Numbered from the stretch's first letter, positions 27,202 to 35,633 are shown. The stretch is 64,000 nucleotides of DNA from JAICMB01 sp963802915 (GCA_963802915.1 CAWDKQ010000012.1:496001-560000), one strand, 5' to 3'. A program made the numbers and translations. The notes: generated by a model from the letters alone, not told the origin.

Positions 27202-28512
27202 ATGCCGGAGAGATTCGGAACAAGCAGCCGTAGGGATTTCATGAAAGGTGTAGCCGCGACTGGCGCGGCGATGGGCATGGCGGGAACAGCCTTGGCGGCG
27301 GGCCGCGTCATCGGCTCGAACGATCGCATCAACCTCGCCTTGATCGGCGCGGGCAGTCGCGGCACATGGATCACGAAGAAGTTCGCGAAAATTGGCACGG
27401 AAGATAATCCGGCGCAAGTGGTCGCTGTCTGCGACGTCTATCAGAAGCGCGTCAACGAGAACAAGGCGCTCTACAATTGCGACGGCTATCTCGATTGGCG
27501 CGAAGTGATCGATCGTCCGGATGTCGATGCCGTGATCATTGCGACGCCGGATCACTGGCACGCCACGATCGCTCTGGCGGCCCTCGAGCACGGCAAGGAC
27601 GTTTACGTCGAGAAGCCGATGTGTCACACCATCGACGAAGCGCGACGCCTTGTCGAGACAGTGGGACGCACGAAGCGCGTCCTTCAGGTCGGCTCACAGA
27701 CAACTTCCGCGCCACAGTGGTGGCGCGCCAAACAAGCCATTGCCGACGGAGCCATCGGGCAGATGGTTATGAGCCAGGGTTCTTATCACCGCAATTCGAC
27801 CGAAGGGGAATGGAACTGGCCGATCGATCCGGATGCTGGTCCCGACGGCAAAGGTGAAAACTACATCGATTGGAATACCTGGCTCGGACCGGCTGCGAAG
27901 CGAGCCTGGGACCCCGACCGCTACTTCCGATTCCGAAAATATTGGGATTATTCCGGCGGCATCGCGACCGACTTATTTTTCCACGTAGCCGCGCCGCTCA
28001 ACGTCTGCTGGCCGGAACCCCAGTTCCCAACCAAAGTCGTATCAGCTGGCGGCATCTACGTCTTCAAAGACAGCCGCGAAGTCCCCGACACCTTCCATCT
28101 GATGGGCGAGTACGCGGCCGGTCACTCCGTTGTGCTCTCTTCGTCGATGGCCAATTCGCAGCATATCCCAGGTCTGATTCGCGGGCATCTCGGCACCATT
28201 ATCATGGTCGACCATGGCAAATTCGAAGGCGTCACCGATCATGTCACCCTGCGGCCGGAAAAGGCCACGATGGATGATGCCTATAAGGCGAAGTTCGGCG
28301 ATCAGGAGAGCAAGATTCCCATCGAGCAGATCGATGTGGAGCGCACGCATTTTTCAAACTTCCTGACGTGCGTTCGCACGCGGCAGAAACCGCGGCTGGA
28401 TGTCGAGACCGCGGCTCGCGCGCAGGTACTCATCTCGATGTCGGTGCAATCTTATCGCGAAGGACGCACGCTTTTCTTCGACGAGACAACGTGGAAAGTC
28501 ACCTCCAAATGA
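27202..28512 (+). CDS. Tat-exported Gfo/Idh/MocA oxidoreductase 2
   Basis: Paralogue of the preceding gene, with its own Tat leader 'SSRRDFMKGVAATGAA'. The nucleotide-binding 'LALIGAGSRGTWITKKF', 'EKPMCHTIDEARRLVE' and the substrate-domain 'WNTWLGPAAKRAWDPDRYF' are visible. It starts immediately after the previous stop, and its stop overlaps the DUF1080 start (ATGA). Having two different exported oxidoreductases side by side suggests oxidation and later reduction or epimerisation of the same keto-sugar pathway, or two substrates. Confidence 0.9.
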   Translation: MPERFGTSSRRDFMKGVAATGAAMGMAGTALAAGRVIGSNDRINLALIGAGSRGTWITKKFAKIGTEDNPAQVVAVCDVYQKRVNENKALYNCDGYLDWREVIDRPDVDAVIIATPDHWHATIALAALEHGKDVYVEKPMCHTIDEARRLVETVGRTKRVLQVGSQTTSAPQWWRAKQAIADGAIGQMVMSQGSYHRNSTEGEWNWPIDPDAGPDGKGENYIDWNTWLGPAAKRAWDPDRYFRFRKYWDYSGGIATDLFFHVAAPLNVCWPEPQFPTKVVSAGGIYVFKDSREVPDTFHLMGEYAAGHSVVLSSSMANSQHIPGLIRGHLGTIIMVDHGKFEGVTDHVTLRPEKATMDDAYKAKFGDQESKIPIEQIDVERTHFSNFLTCVRTRQKPRLDVETAARAQVLISMSVQSYREGRTLFFDETTWKVTSK

Positions 28513-29417
28513 GATTAGTTCTATTCTTATTGACCGGCACCCTCGTCTGCGCCGCCGGTCCGTTCACTGGAAAATGGGACATCACGCTAAAGTCATCTAC
28601 CGGCGAGTACCCATCGTGGATCGAGTTTTCCGAACAAGACGGGAAACTCACCGCGCAAATGGTTGGCCGCTGGGGTAGTGCTCGCCCGCTGCCGAAAGTG
28701 GAAGCCCGCGGCAACGAAGTCGAGTTCGTCTCGCCCAAGCGCGAAGAAGGCGGCAAGGAAGACATGGTCTTTCACGGCACTTTCGCCGCCGGGCGGATCC
28801 GCGGCACCGCTAACGGACCGGACGGAACCGAATGGAACTGGATCGCGGTGCCTGCTCCGAAGCTGGACCGTAAAGCTTCTCCCAAATGGGGCAAGCCCAT
28901 CCCGCTTTTCGACGGCCGCGATACCGCGGAGTGGCGCATCCGCGATGTCGCCGGACCCAACGGCTGGAAAGTCGAAGACGGCCTGCTGACCAATCATCCA
29001 CGCAGTACGGATCTTCTCACCAACCGCCAGTTCCGCGACTTCAAACTACACGTCGAGTTCAACTGTCCACGCGGCTGCAACAGCGGCGTCTATCTACGAG
29101 GCCGCTACGAAGTGCAAATCGAAGACGACTCCATCAAAGCTCCGGCCACGGATCACACCGGCGGTATCTATGGATTTATCGCGCCTTCGCCTGAGCAGCC
29201 GCGCAGACCGGGTGAGTGGCAGTCCTTCGATATCACTCTGGTCGCACGCATAGTGACGGTCGTGCAAAACGGCATCACCATCATTAAGGATCAGGAGATT
29301 CCGGGTATCACTGGCGGTGCGGTCGACAGCCATGAAGAACTCCCTGGTCCGATTCTGCTGCAGGGTGACCACGGCTCTCTCTCGTTTCGCAATATCGTCG
29401 TGACCCCGGCGAAGTGA
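28509..29417 (+). CDS. Secreted DUF1080 (3-keto-disaccharide hydrolase-like) protein
   Basis: Sec-exported protein (leader MRLVLFLLTGTLVCAAG). Residues about 20-125 form a small beta-rich N-domain ('GKWDITLKSSTGEYPSW'). Residues about 130-300 are a DUF1080 domain: 'PIPLFDGRDTAEWRIRD', 'NGWKVEDGLLTNHP', 'FRDFKLHVEFNCPRGCNSGVYLRGRYEVQIED' (landmark NSGVYLRGRYEVQIED) and 'GPILLQGDHGSLSFRNI'. DUF1080 (PF06439) proteins act on 3-keto-glycosides made by Gfo/Idh/MocA dehydrogenases. The frame opens earlier (28368), but ATG 28509 overlaps the previous stop and starts the signal peptide. Confidence 0.85.
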   Translation: MRLVLFLLTGTLVCAAGPFTGKWDITLKSSTGEYPSWIEFSEQDGKLTAQMVGRWGSARPLPKVEARGNEVEFVSPKREEGGKEDMVFHGTFAAGRIRGTANGPDGTEWNWIAVPAPKLDRKASPKWGKPIPLFDGRDTAEWRIRDVAGPNGWKVEDGLLTNHPRSTDLLTNRQFRDFKLHVEFNCPRGCNSGVYLRGRYEVQIEDDSIKAPATDHTGGIYGFIAPSPEQPRRPGEWQSFDITLVARIVTVVQNGITIIKDQEIPGITGGAVDSHEELPGPILLQGDHGSLSFRNIVVTPAK

Positions 29418-30361
29418 TGAGACTCCTGAATCTCGCGGCGTTCGCGATCGTGCTCTCCAGCGTCGCACTGACAGAAGACATCCGAATCGGAATACTCGGC
29501 ACCGATTCGTCGCACGCCGTTGCATTTACTCAAATCCTCAACGATTCATCGTCGCCCTCGCACGTGCCTGGCGCAAAGGTCGTTGCGGCATACAAGGGCG
29601 GCAGCAAGGATCTGCCGAAGAGTTATGAACGAGTGGACAAGTTCGCAGATGAATTGAACGCGAAATGGGGTGTCGAGATCGTGCCGGACATCGCCACGCT
29701 GTGCTCGAAAGTGGACGCCGTCATCATCGGAAGCATTGATGGCCGCGCGCACCTCGATCAAGTCCGCCAGGTTCTGGCCGCGCGCAAACCCATGTATATC
29801 GACAAGCCGCTGGCGGCAAGTTTAGAAGACGCCCGCGAGATTGCCCGGCTTGCGCGAGACGCCGGCGTGCCGTGGTTCAGTTCTTCCAGCTTGCGTTTCA
29901 GCCCGCTCGCCGTGGCGTCGAAATTCGCCGATGCCAAAGGCTACTTTGTATGGGGGCCGGGCCCGATTGAAGAACATCATCCCATGGAACTGGCCTGGTA
30001 CGGCATCCATTCGGCTGACTTGCTCTTCACATTGATGGGTCCCGGTTGTGAGGAAGTCACGCGTACATTTACCGAGGATGCCGACGTGACCACTTGCCGC
30101 TGGAAGGGCGGACGCATCGGAACCATGCGCGTGAACCGTCCTTACAGCGAGTTCGGAACGCTCGCGTTCCGGTCGCAGGAAGTCGTGCGGAGCGCGCCGA
30201 AGCCCGGCACCGGCTACCCGGAGCTAATGCGCGAGGTCGTGAAGTTTTTCCAAACGGGCAAGCCGCCGGTTACACCGGAGGAGACGATTGAGATCTTCGC
30301 GTTCATGGACGCTGCGCAGCGCAGCAAAGACTCTGGCGGCAAACCTGAAACACTGCGCTAA
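29417..30361 (+). CDS. Secreted Gfo/Idh/MocA-like protein 3
   Basis: Third Gfo/Idh/MocA homologue, with a Sec-type leader (MRLLNLAAFAIVLSSVALT) in place of a Tat leader. The N-terminal fold starts 'IRIGILGTDSSHAVAF', where the usual GxGxxG is altered to GTDSSH. The active-site motif is 'MYIDKPLAASLEDAREIA' and the lower domain is short. The missing classic nucleotide loop and Sec export suggest it may bind sugar without NAD(P), or load cofactor differently; this is inference. The ATG shares one base with the upstream stop (TGATG), and its own TAA shares one base with the next ATG. Confidence 0.8.
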   Translation: MRLLNLAAFAIVLSSVALTEDIRIGILGTDSSHAVAFTQILNDSSSPSHVPGAKVVAAYKGGSKDLPKSYERVDKFADELNAKWGVEIVPDIATLCSKVDAVIIGSIDGRAHLDQVRQVLAARKPMYIDKPLAASLEDAREIARLARDAGVPWFSSSSLRFSPLAVASKFADAKGYFVWGPGPIEEHHPMELAWYGIHSADLLFTLMGPGCEEVTRTFTEDADVTTCRWKGGRIGTMRVNRPYSEFGTLAFRSQEVVRSAPKPGTGYPELMREVVKFFQTGKPPVTPEETIEIFAFMDAAQRSKDSGGKPETLR

Positions 30362-31590
30362 TGAATCGCAGGAATTTATTTCGAGCGCTAGGCTCAGCGG
30401 CTGCCGCATCCGCGATAAGTTCCCAGGCAAATCTCCCGAGGATGAAGATCTCGCGGGTCCGCGTCTACGCGCCGCTGAATCCCAATCCACTCTTCAATCA
30501 GAGCGACCTGGTGGTGACGATAGAAACCGACGCCGGAATCATGGGCATCGGCGAAGGCGGCTCCAGGGACACCTTACAGCAATGTGCGGGAAGGCTGATC
30601 GGCAAAGATCCGCGCTTCATCGAGCGCCTCTGGCAAGACATGTCGCGAGCGTTCTTTTATCCGCCGGGGCGGGAGAAGATGCACGCAATTGGCGCGCTCG
30701 ATCTCGCGCTGTGGGATATCAAAGGAAAAGCTCTTGGCCTGCCCGTTCATGCAGTGCTCGGTGGGATGGTCCGGAACTATTGCGAGTGCTACAACACGAT
30801 AGCCGCGATCCCAGGCACTCGGCCGGGCGTGAGCATTACCGACGAGGCGAGAGCGGCCATTGAAGCGGGTTATCGCGCCTTTCGCATCGGCGCCGCGAAT
30901 GCTCCTCCGAACGCTGTTTACGACACACGCGAACGCATGAATCAGGTTCGCGAAGAGTGCGCGCAGGCCCGCGAAGGAGTCGGAAAAGACGGCGAGTGGA
31001 TGGTCGACTTTCACCAACGCTTTGACCTCGCCGACGCTATTCGGGGATGCGAACTGATTCAGGATCTGGAACCGTTTTTCGTGGAAGATCCCGTACGAGC
31101 CGAAGCCTTTCAGGAAGATCTCCCGAAGTTGAGGCGTCTCGTAAAGGTTCCTCTCGCGGCCGGCGAAGAGTGGGGCAGCCGCTGGGATTTCAACCGGCTT
31201 GTGGAGCAGCACGATCTCGATTACATCCGCGCCACGCTGCCCAACGTCGGTGGGATCACCGAGATGATGAAGATCGCCGCGATTTGCGAGACACATTTCG
31301 TCGGCATCGTTCCGCATTTCACGGGACCAATCGCGACAGCCGCCTTGGTGAATTCGCTTGGAACTTTCTCCGGGCCTTTGCTGATCGAATACAACTGCGA
31401 CCAACAGAAGTTGCCGTATCTTAAAACCAGTGTCGATTTTAGGAATGGCAAGATTTATCCTAATGACCGCCCGGGGCTCGGCGTGGAACTCGAAATGAAA
31501 TCGTTGAAGCTGGTTTGCGAAGTGACGAAACCGCTGAATGACCGGGCACAAACGTACTTTCGCACGGATGGGTCGATAACAAATTGGTGA
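30361..31590 (+). CDS. Enolase-superfamily sugar-acid dehydratase with Tat-like leader
   Basis: Mandelate racemase/muconate lactonising family enzyme resembling galactonate or mannonate dehydratases. Metal ligands and catalytic residues are Asp216 and His218 in 'VDFHQRF', Glu242 in 'VEDPVR', Glu269 in 'AAGEEWG' and His319 in 'VPHFTGP'. The family is normally cytoplasmic, but here residues 1-23 look like a Tat leader (MNRRNLFRALGSAAAASAIS). If genuine, dehydration occurs outside the cytoplasm alongside the exported oxidoreductases. Start overlaps the previous stop (TAATG). The substrate is probably a sugar acid or keto-sugar derivative. Confidence 0.87.
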   Translation: MNRRNLFRALGSAAAASAISSQANLPRMKISRVRVYAPLNPNPLFNQSDLVVTIETDAGIMGIGEGGSRDTLQQCAGRLIGKDPRFIERLWQDMSRAFFYPPGREKMHAIGALDLALWDIKGKALGLPVHAVLGGMVRNYCECYNTIAAIPGTRPGVSITDEARAAIEAGYRAFRIGAANAPPNAVYDTRERMNQVREECAQAREGVGKDGEWMVDFHQRFDLADAIRGCELIQDLEPFFVEDPVRAEAFQEDLPKLRRLVKVPLAAGEEWGSRWDFNRLVEQHDLDYIRATLPNVGGITEMMKIAAICETHFVGIVPHFTGPIATAALVNSLGTFSGPLLIEYNCDQQKLPYLKTSVDFRNGKIYPNDRPGLGVELEMKSLKLVCEVTKPLNDRAQTYFRTDGSITNW

Positions 31591-31595
31591 TACAC

Positions 31596-32330
31596 ATGTC
31601 GAGATTTCCGCTGTTTCTGTTCCTTCTCCTCTCGGCTGCGGCAGCCGACGATCCCTTGCGAAACGACTGGGCGCAACTGGCCCATTATCACGTCGCCAAT
31701 TCACAGTTACCGCCTCCAGCACTGCATGAGAACAGAGTCGTTTTTATGGGAGATTCCATCACGGAACGCTGGGGACGCGAGGGCGGCTTCTTCCCCGGAA
31801 AGCCGTATATCAATCGAGGGATTAAGGGACAAACAACTCCTCAGATGCTCGTTCGGTTCCGAGCCGATGTGATCGCGCTGCGGCCGAAAGTGGTTGTGAT
31901 TCTCGGCGGCACGAATGATATCGCGGGCAACACGGGACCCACGACGCTCGACGCCATAGAAGACAACATTATGTCGATGGTCGACCTCGCGAAGGCGAAT
32001 GGCATTCAAGTCGTATTGGCATCGATTCTGCCGGCGATCGATTATCCATGGAGACCGGGCGTGGAGCCTGCCGGCGAGATCGCGGCTTTGAACGCCTGGA
32101 TCAAAGATTACGCTTCGAAGCGCGATCTCATCTTCCTTGACTACTATTCGGCAATGGTGGATGAGAAAGGCGCTCTGAAGGGAGAGCTCACTTTTGATGG
32201 AGTGCACCCAAATGAAACTGGTTATCGAGTCATGACACCCCTCGCGGAGAAGGCAATCGTACAGGCCCTTCAGCGCGCAGAGACAAATCGAAGCGTGGTG
32301 GATTCGAACCCATCGCCTCGTAGCAAGTGA
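31596..32330 (+). CDS. Secreted SGNH/GDSL hydrolase
   Basis: Serine esterase/lipase-like hydrolase with SGNH blocks: 'VVFMGDSITERWG' (Ser), 'NRGIKGQTTPQML' (Gly), 'VVVILGGTNDIAGN' (Asn) and 'DGVHPNETGY' (Asp-His). It resembles PAF-acetylhydrolase/rhamnogalacturonan acetylesterase-type enzymes, so deacetylation of a glycan is plausible. ATG 31596 begins the leader MSRFPLFLFLLLSAAAA; a GTG at 31587 overlapping the previous stop is the alternative. The last 13 residues (SVVDSNPSPRSK) are read from a tRNA T-arm-like sequence (GGATTCGAACCC), suggesting the natural 3' end was replaced at an integration site. Confidence 0.87.
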   Translation: MSRFPLFLFLLLSAAAADDPLRNDWAQLAHYHVANSQLPPPALHENRVVFMGDSITERWGREGGFFPGKPYINRGIKGQTTPQMLVRFRADVIALRPKVVVILGGTNDIAGNTGPTTLDAIEDNIMSMVDLAKANGIQVVLASILPAIDYPWRPGVEPAGEIAALNAWIKDYASKRDLIFLDYYSAMVDEKGALKGELTFDGVHPNETGYRVMTPLAEKAIVQALQRAETNRSVVDSNPSPRSK

Positions 32331-32382
32331 CGACCGAAGGGCCGTGTGTTTTTCGGCATGAGCTTCACGCAATTCAGAGTGA

Positions 32383-32815
32383 ATGTCCGATTCTGAGAAC
32401 AATACTCGTACCGGCTTTCTTGAACGTGCACAATCGCCCCTCGAACTGAGGCCCATATATGTAGTTGGATACCAGACTGGGGCTCGTGTGAGGGAACTCC
32501 TGACTCTGCTTTGGTCGCAGGTAGATTTTCACCGGCGGAGGATCACTCTTGAACCAGCTACAACCAAGAACAAGGAAGGAAGAAGCCTACCGAACTACGG
32601 AGATACGCTAGTCTCGCTTGACGCTCTGCGCGAGAAACGTGAACAGACCTTTCTGGAATGTCCTTCCGTATTCCACGAGTCCGGTAAGCCGCCTCTTTCG
32701 GCAAGCCGTGGATTCGCGCGTGCAAAAGGGCGAGATTACGCGGCCTGCTTTTCCACGATCTTGCCGCAAAGCAGTCGAACAACCTCATGACGGCCCCAAA
32801 ATACTAACTCTTTTA
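32383..32815 (+). pseudogene. Tyrosine recombinase remnant 1
   Basis: Fragment of a phage-type integrase catalytic domain. 'YVVGYQTGARVRELLTLLWSQVDF' carries the first catalytic Arg region and 'RRITLEPATTKNKEGRSLP' the following beta-strands. After about 32730 the frame breaks: the H-x-x-R region is recovered in another frame as 'FHDLAAKQSNNLM', where R is replaced by A, and the Tyr region is missing. The N-terminal core-binding domain is also absent. It sits directly before a tRNA 3'-end-like sequence and repeat X, the usual place for an integrase at an attachment site. Confidence 0.7.
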
Positions 32816-32820
32816 AATGA

Positions 32821-32843
32821 TGGTGCCCGGGGTGGGACTTGAA
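32821..32843 (-). repeat. tRNA 3'-end-like sequence, att-like site A
   Basis: On the minus strand this reads a T-loop TTCAAGT followed by CCCACCCCGGGCACCA, that is, the 3' T-stem, acceptor strand and encoded CCA of a tRNA (Leu-like). The 5' part of the tRNA is absent and is replaced by repeat X. It looks like an attachment-site scar. Confidence 0.55.
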
Positions 32844-32903
32844 CAAGAAGAGACCACTGAGAACGAAGAAGTTATTGATTCCAAAGAGAGCAGGAAACGC
32901 TAA
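32836..32903 (+). repeat. Repeat X, copy A
   Basis: 68-bp direct repeat whose first 34 bases (from GACTTGAACAAGAAGAG) are identical to copy B at 45813-45879; the rest is slightly diverged. Translated it gives the tail 'NKKRPLRTKKLLI' seen at the C-terminus of recombinase 2. Confidence 0.85.
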
Positions 32904-32925
32904 ATCTGCGATTGCCGCAGACTTG

Positions 32926-32947
32926 TGGCACGTGTACGGCACGCGAG
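32926..32947 (+). repeat. Repeat Y, copy A
   Basis: 22-bp sequence TGGCACGTGTACGGCACGCG(AG), matching 45737-45758 at 21 of 22 positions. Here it follows repeat X; in the right-hand copy it precedes X and lies within the recombinase coding region. Confidence 0.8.
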
Positions 32948-33211
32948 CTACTAGGCTGAGACTTTCTTCGTACTCGCGAACTGCAAGCACAAATACTTCA
33001 CCATTACGAGAACAGGAGCGGAGAGACCAAACAGGTAGTCTAGAGGTCGTTCCTCTTCGGCCGCCGGTTCCGGGACAACATAACGACATTGGGATGCAAT
33101 TGCGCCATAGAAGACGCGAGTCCGAAACTGTTTTGAGGTCGGGCAGGGCATAACGTTCTTTATTCGCCTGCCGATCGGAGACGACGCGGGCCACGCGGTG
33201 GCGGTGGCTGT
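32948..33211. other. Non-coding stretch after att-like site A
   Basis: No gene is supported. Short frames on both strands lack starts with RBS and show no similarity. It probably consists of recombinase-tail debris and the leader of the REC-HDOD gene. Confidence 0.4.
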
Positions 33212-34468
33212 ATGAAGAAACGAATCTTGTTCGTGGATGACGAGCCGAGGGTTTTAGAGGGTCTCGAAGACCTTCTGGTGCGGCATAGGCGCAAGTGGGA
33301 CATGGCGTTTGCACTGAGCGGCTCAACGGCATTGGATCTGATTCAGAAGAGCCCGTTCGACGTGATCGTCACAGACATGCGGATGCCGGAGATGGATGGC
33401 GCGACGCTGTTGCAAAAGGTCAAGGATCAGCATCCGCAAACTGTGCGAATCGTGCTTTCGGGACATGCGGAAATGGAAGCCACGATGCGAACCGTGTCGG
33501 TGGCGCATCAGTATTTGCATAAACCATGTAATCCGGAAATCCTTGAGAAAGTAATTGAGAGGACTTGCGATCTTCAATCTCTGATCGGCGATGAGAGGAT
33601 AAGGAAAACTGTCGGTAAGTTGCAGCGGCTGCCGTCATTACCTACCGTCTACGCTGCTCTCCAACGCGTCGTCTCGGATGAGAAATCCGGGGCACGAGAG
33701 ATTGCTCGGGTTATCGAACTGGACATTGGGATTTCGGCGAAAGTTCTGCAACTCGTCAATTCGGCTTTCTTTGGTCTGGGGCGCTGCATCGCGACGATTC
33801 AGGAAGCTGTGGTCTACCTCGGGACCGGAATGCTCCAGAAGCTGGTGCTCGCGACGGAAGTTTTTAAGGGGAATCGTCTGAACTCGCGCAGCCCCTTTCC
33901 CGTCGAATCGCTTCGCAATCATGCGCTCTTGACGGCCGGCATAGCGCAGAGAATTCTCGGGCACGATCGCAAACAGGCGGAGGTTGCATGGGCAGCCGGG
34001 CTCCTGCACGATATCGGCAAGCTGGTCCTGGCCGCCGAACTGCCGGACCATTTGACCGCTGCAATGACACTGTCGCGCGAGACCGGACAGCCTCTGTGGC
34101 GGGCTGAGCAAGAACTACAGGGCATTTCGCATGCTGAGGTTGGCGCTTACTTGCTGGGTTTGTGGGGAATCCCGATCCCCATTGTGGAAGCTGTGGCTAA
34201 CCATCACATGCCGGAGCGGGTGCAACATCCGGAACTGGACGCGCTGACCGCGGTACACCTCGCCAACGCACTTGCACACGAGTGTGAACCCGACTATAAC
34301 GGCGATCCGGCTGCACTCCTGAATGCTGACTACATCGCAGCCCTAGGGCTGGCCGGCCGCCTCGACGGGTGGCGGGCGGCCGCTCAAGAACTGGCCTCGC
34401 AAAGGAGTGAACATGACCAACACGATGAACGTAGAAGCGGCGTCCGCGCAACCGCGTCCGCCAAGTGA
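33212..34468 (+). CDS. Response regulator with HDOD output domain
   Basis: Receiver domain (about 1-120; acidic 'FVDDEPR', phospho-Asp in 'VIVTDMRMPEMDG', 'VLSGHAE', Lys in 'LHKPCNP') followed by an HDOD domain (about 145-345; 'LPSLPTVYAALQRVVSDE', 'KVLQLVNSAFFGL', 'AVVYLGTGMLQKLV', 'AAGLLHDIGKLVLAAEL'). HDOD domains are usually catalytically dead HD relatives in signalling, but this one keeps an HD-x-G-K motif and a downstream 'ANHHMPE', so residual metal binding is possible. It overlaps the next REC gene by 56 bases, so the pair is co-translated. No partner kinase is nearby. Confidence 0.9.
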   Translation: MKKRILFVDDEPRVLEGLEDLLVRHRRKWDMAFALSGSTALDLIQKSPFDVIVTDMRMPEMDGATLLQKVKDQHPQTVRIVLSGHAEMEATMRTVSVAHQYLHKPCNPEILEKVIERTCDLQSLIGDERIRKTVGKLQRLPSLPTVYAALQRVVSDEKSGAREIARVIELDIGISAKVLQLVNSAFFGLGRCIATIQEAVVYLGTGMLQKLVLATEVFKGNRLNSRSPFPVESLRNHALLTAGIAQRILGHDRKQAEVAWAAGLLHDIGKLVLAAELPDHLTAAMTLSRETGQPLWRAEQELQGISHAEVGAYLLGLWGIPIPIVEAVANHHMPERVQHPELDALTAVHLANALAHECEPDYNGDPAALLNADYIAALGLAGRLDGWRAAAQELASQRSEHDQHDERRSGVRATASAK

Positions 34469-35633
34469 AGATGCATGGCGCTTGGCTGGCGCGGGGCGGC
34501 CTCGTCTGCTGTGCGTGGATGACGATCCGAATGTGCTCGAAGGTCTCCAGCTTCATTTGGAGCGGCTCTATCGCATGAGCACGGCAACCAGCGGCGCCGG
34601 CGGGCTTGAGCTGCTCGATAAAGAGGGTCCATGCGCGATTGTCGTCTCCGATATGCGCATGCCGCATATGGACGGCGCCACGTTTCTGGGAAAAGTGCGC
34701 GAGCGATTCCCCGATACGGTCCGCATGCTCCTTACTGGTTATGCCGACATCGAAGCCGCCATGGCGGCGGTGAACGAAGGTCAGATTTTCCGATTTCTCA
34801 CGAAGCCCTGTCCGCCGGCACAACTGCTGGGTGCCTTACGCGCGGCCACCGACCAATATCGCTTAACGACGGCTGAGCGAGTTCTCCTCGAAATGACGCT
34901 CCAGGGAAGCGTCAAGGCCCTCACCGACATTCTTGCTCTTACGCATCCGCTGGCCTTCGCGCGTGCGATGCGTCTGCGCCAGTCAGTAACCGCCCTTGCG
35001 GAATGGACCAACATGAGAGAACGCTGGCATGTTGAGATTGAGGCGATGCTTTCTCAGATCGGATGCGTGATGTTGCCGGCCAAGACGGTCGAGAAACTCC
35101 ACTACGGTCACGATCTTTCAGAAGAAGAACAAAAGCAGGTTGCCGAACTACCGCGCGTAGCGGAACGTCTGCTCGGTCCGATTCCTCGGCTCGAGAGAGT
35201 TCGAGCAATTCTCGTCGGGTGCGCGGAAATAAAACGTCCTGCTAATTCAAACTCACAGAGCGAAGATGAATTCGAGAGGACAGGCATCCAGATGCTGCGG
35301 ATAGCGTCGGATTTCGACACTCTTGAATCGCGTGGGCTGGATCTCAGCGTCGCGCTCGATACAATGCGTGCCCGCGGGAATCTCTACGACAGCCAATTGC
35401 TCGCGGCTTTTGCCGAACTCCGCGGGAGTACTCGTCCCGAACAGACCATCAAGGAAGTACCGTTATCGAAACTCGAAGTCGGGATGGTGTTGGCGGAAGA
35501 TATCGGTTTGCAGAATGGTCTGATGCTGGCTGCACGAGGTTACGAAGTCACGTTGCAATTCGTTGAGCGGGCGCGTAAGTGGCAGTCGCAGGCAGTGAAT
35601 AAAGCTGTGAAGGTTTCGACGCTGCGGAGATAA
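34413..35633 (+). CDS. Response regulator with degenerate HD-type output region
   Basis: Receiver domain (about 30-150; 'LLCVDDDPNVLEGL', phospho-Asp in 'VVSDMRMPHMDG', 'LTGYADIEAAM', 'FLTKPCPP') plus a C-terminal all-helical region laid out like RpfG/HD-GYP proteins ('ALTDILALTHPLAFARAMRLR', 'LSQIGCVMLPAKTVEKL'). The HD-x-x-x-K and GYP motifs are lost (LSQIG where HDIGK is expected), so c-di-GMP hydrolysis is unlikely. The start is ATG 34413, preceded by AAGGAG; a GTG at 34407 overlaps that RBS. It probably works with the overlapping REC-HDOD protein as a two-regulator unit. Confidence 0.85.
   Translation: MTNTMNVEAASAQPRPPSEDAWRLAGAGRPRLLCVDDDPNVLEGLQLHLERLYRMSTATSGAGGLELLDKEGPCAIVVSDMRMPHMDGATFLGKVRERFPDTVRMLLTGYADIEAAMAAVNEGQIFRFLTKPCPPAQLLGALRAATDQYRLTTAERVLLEMTLQGSVKALTDILALTHPLAFARAMRLRQSVTALAEWTNMRERWHVEIEAMLSQIGCVMLPAKTVEKLHYGHDLSEEEQKQVAELPRVAERLLGPIPRLERVRAILVGCAEIKRPANSNSQSEDEFERTGIQMLRIASDFDTLESRGLDLSVALDTMRARGNLYDSQLLAAFAELRGSTRPEQTIKEVPLSKLEVGMVLAEDIGLQNGLMLAARGYEVTLQFVERARKWQSQAVNKAVKVSTLRR

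Noticed and set aside
32290..32335. Complete tRNA gene on the minus strand
   Set aside because: Only a T-loop-like TTCGAAT is present. The T-stem has mismatches, and no D-arm or anticodon arm is found.
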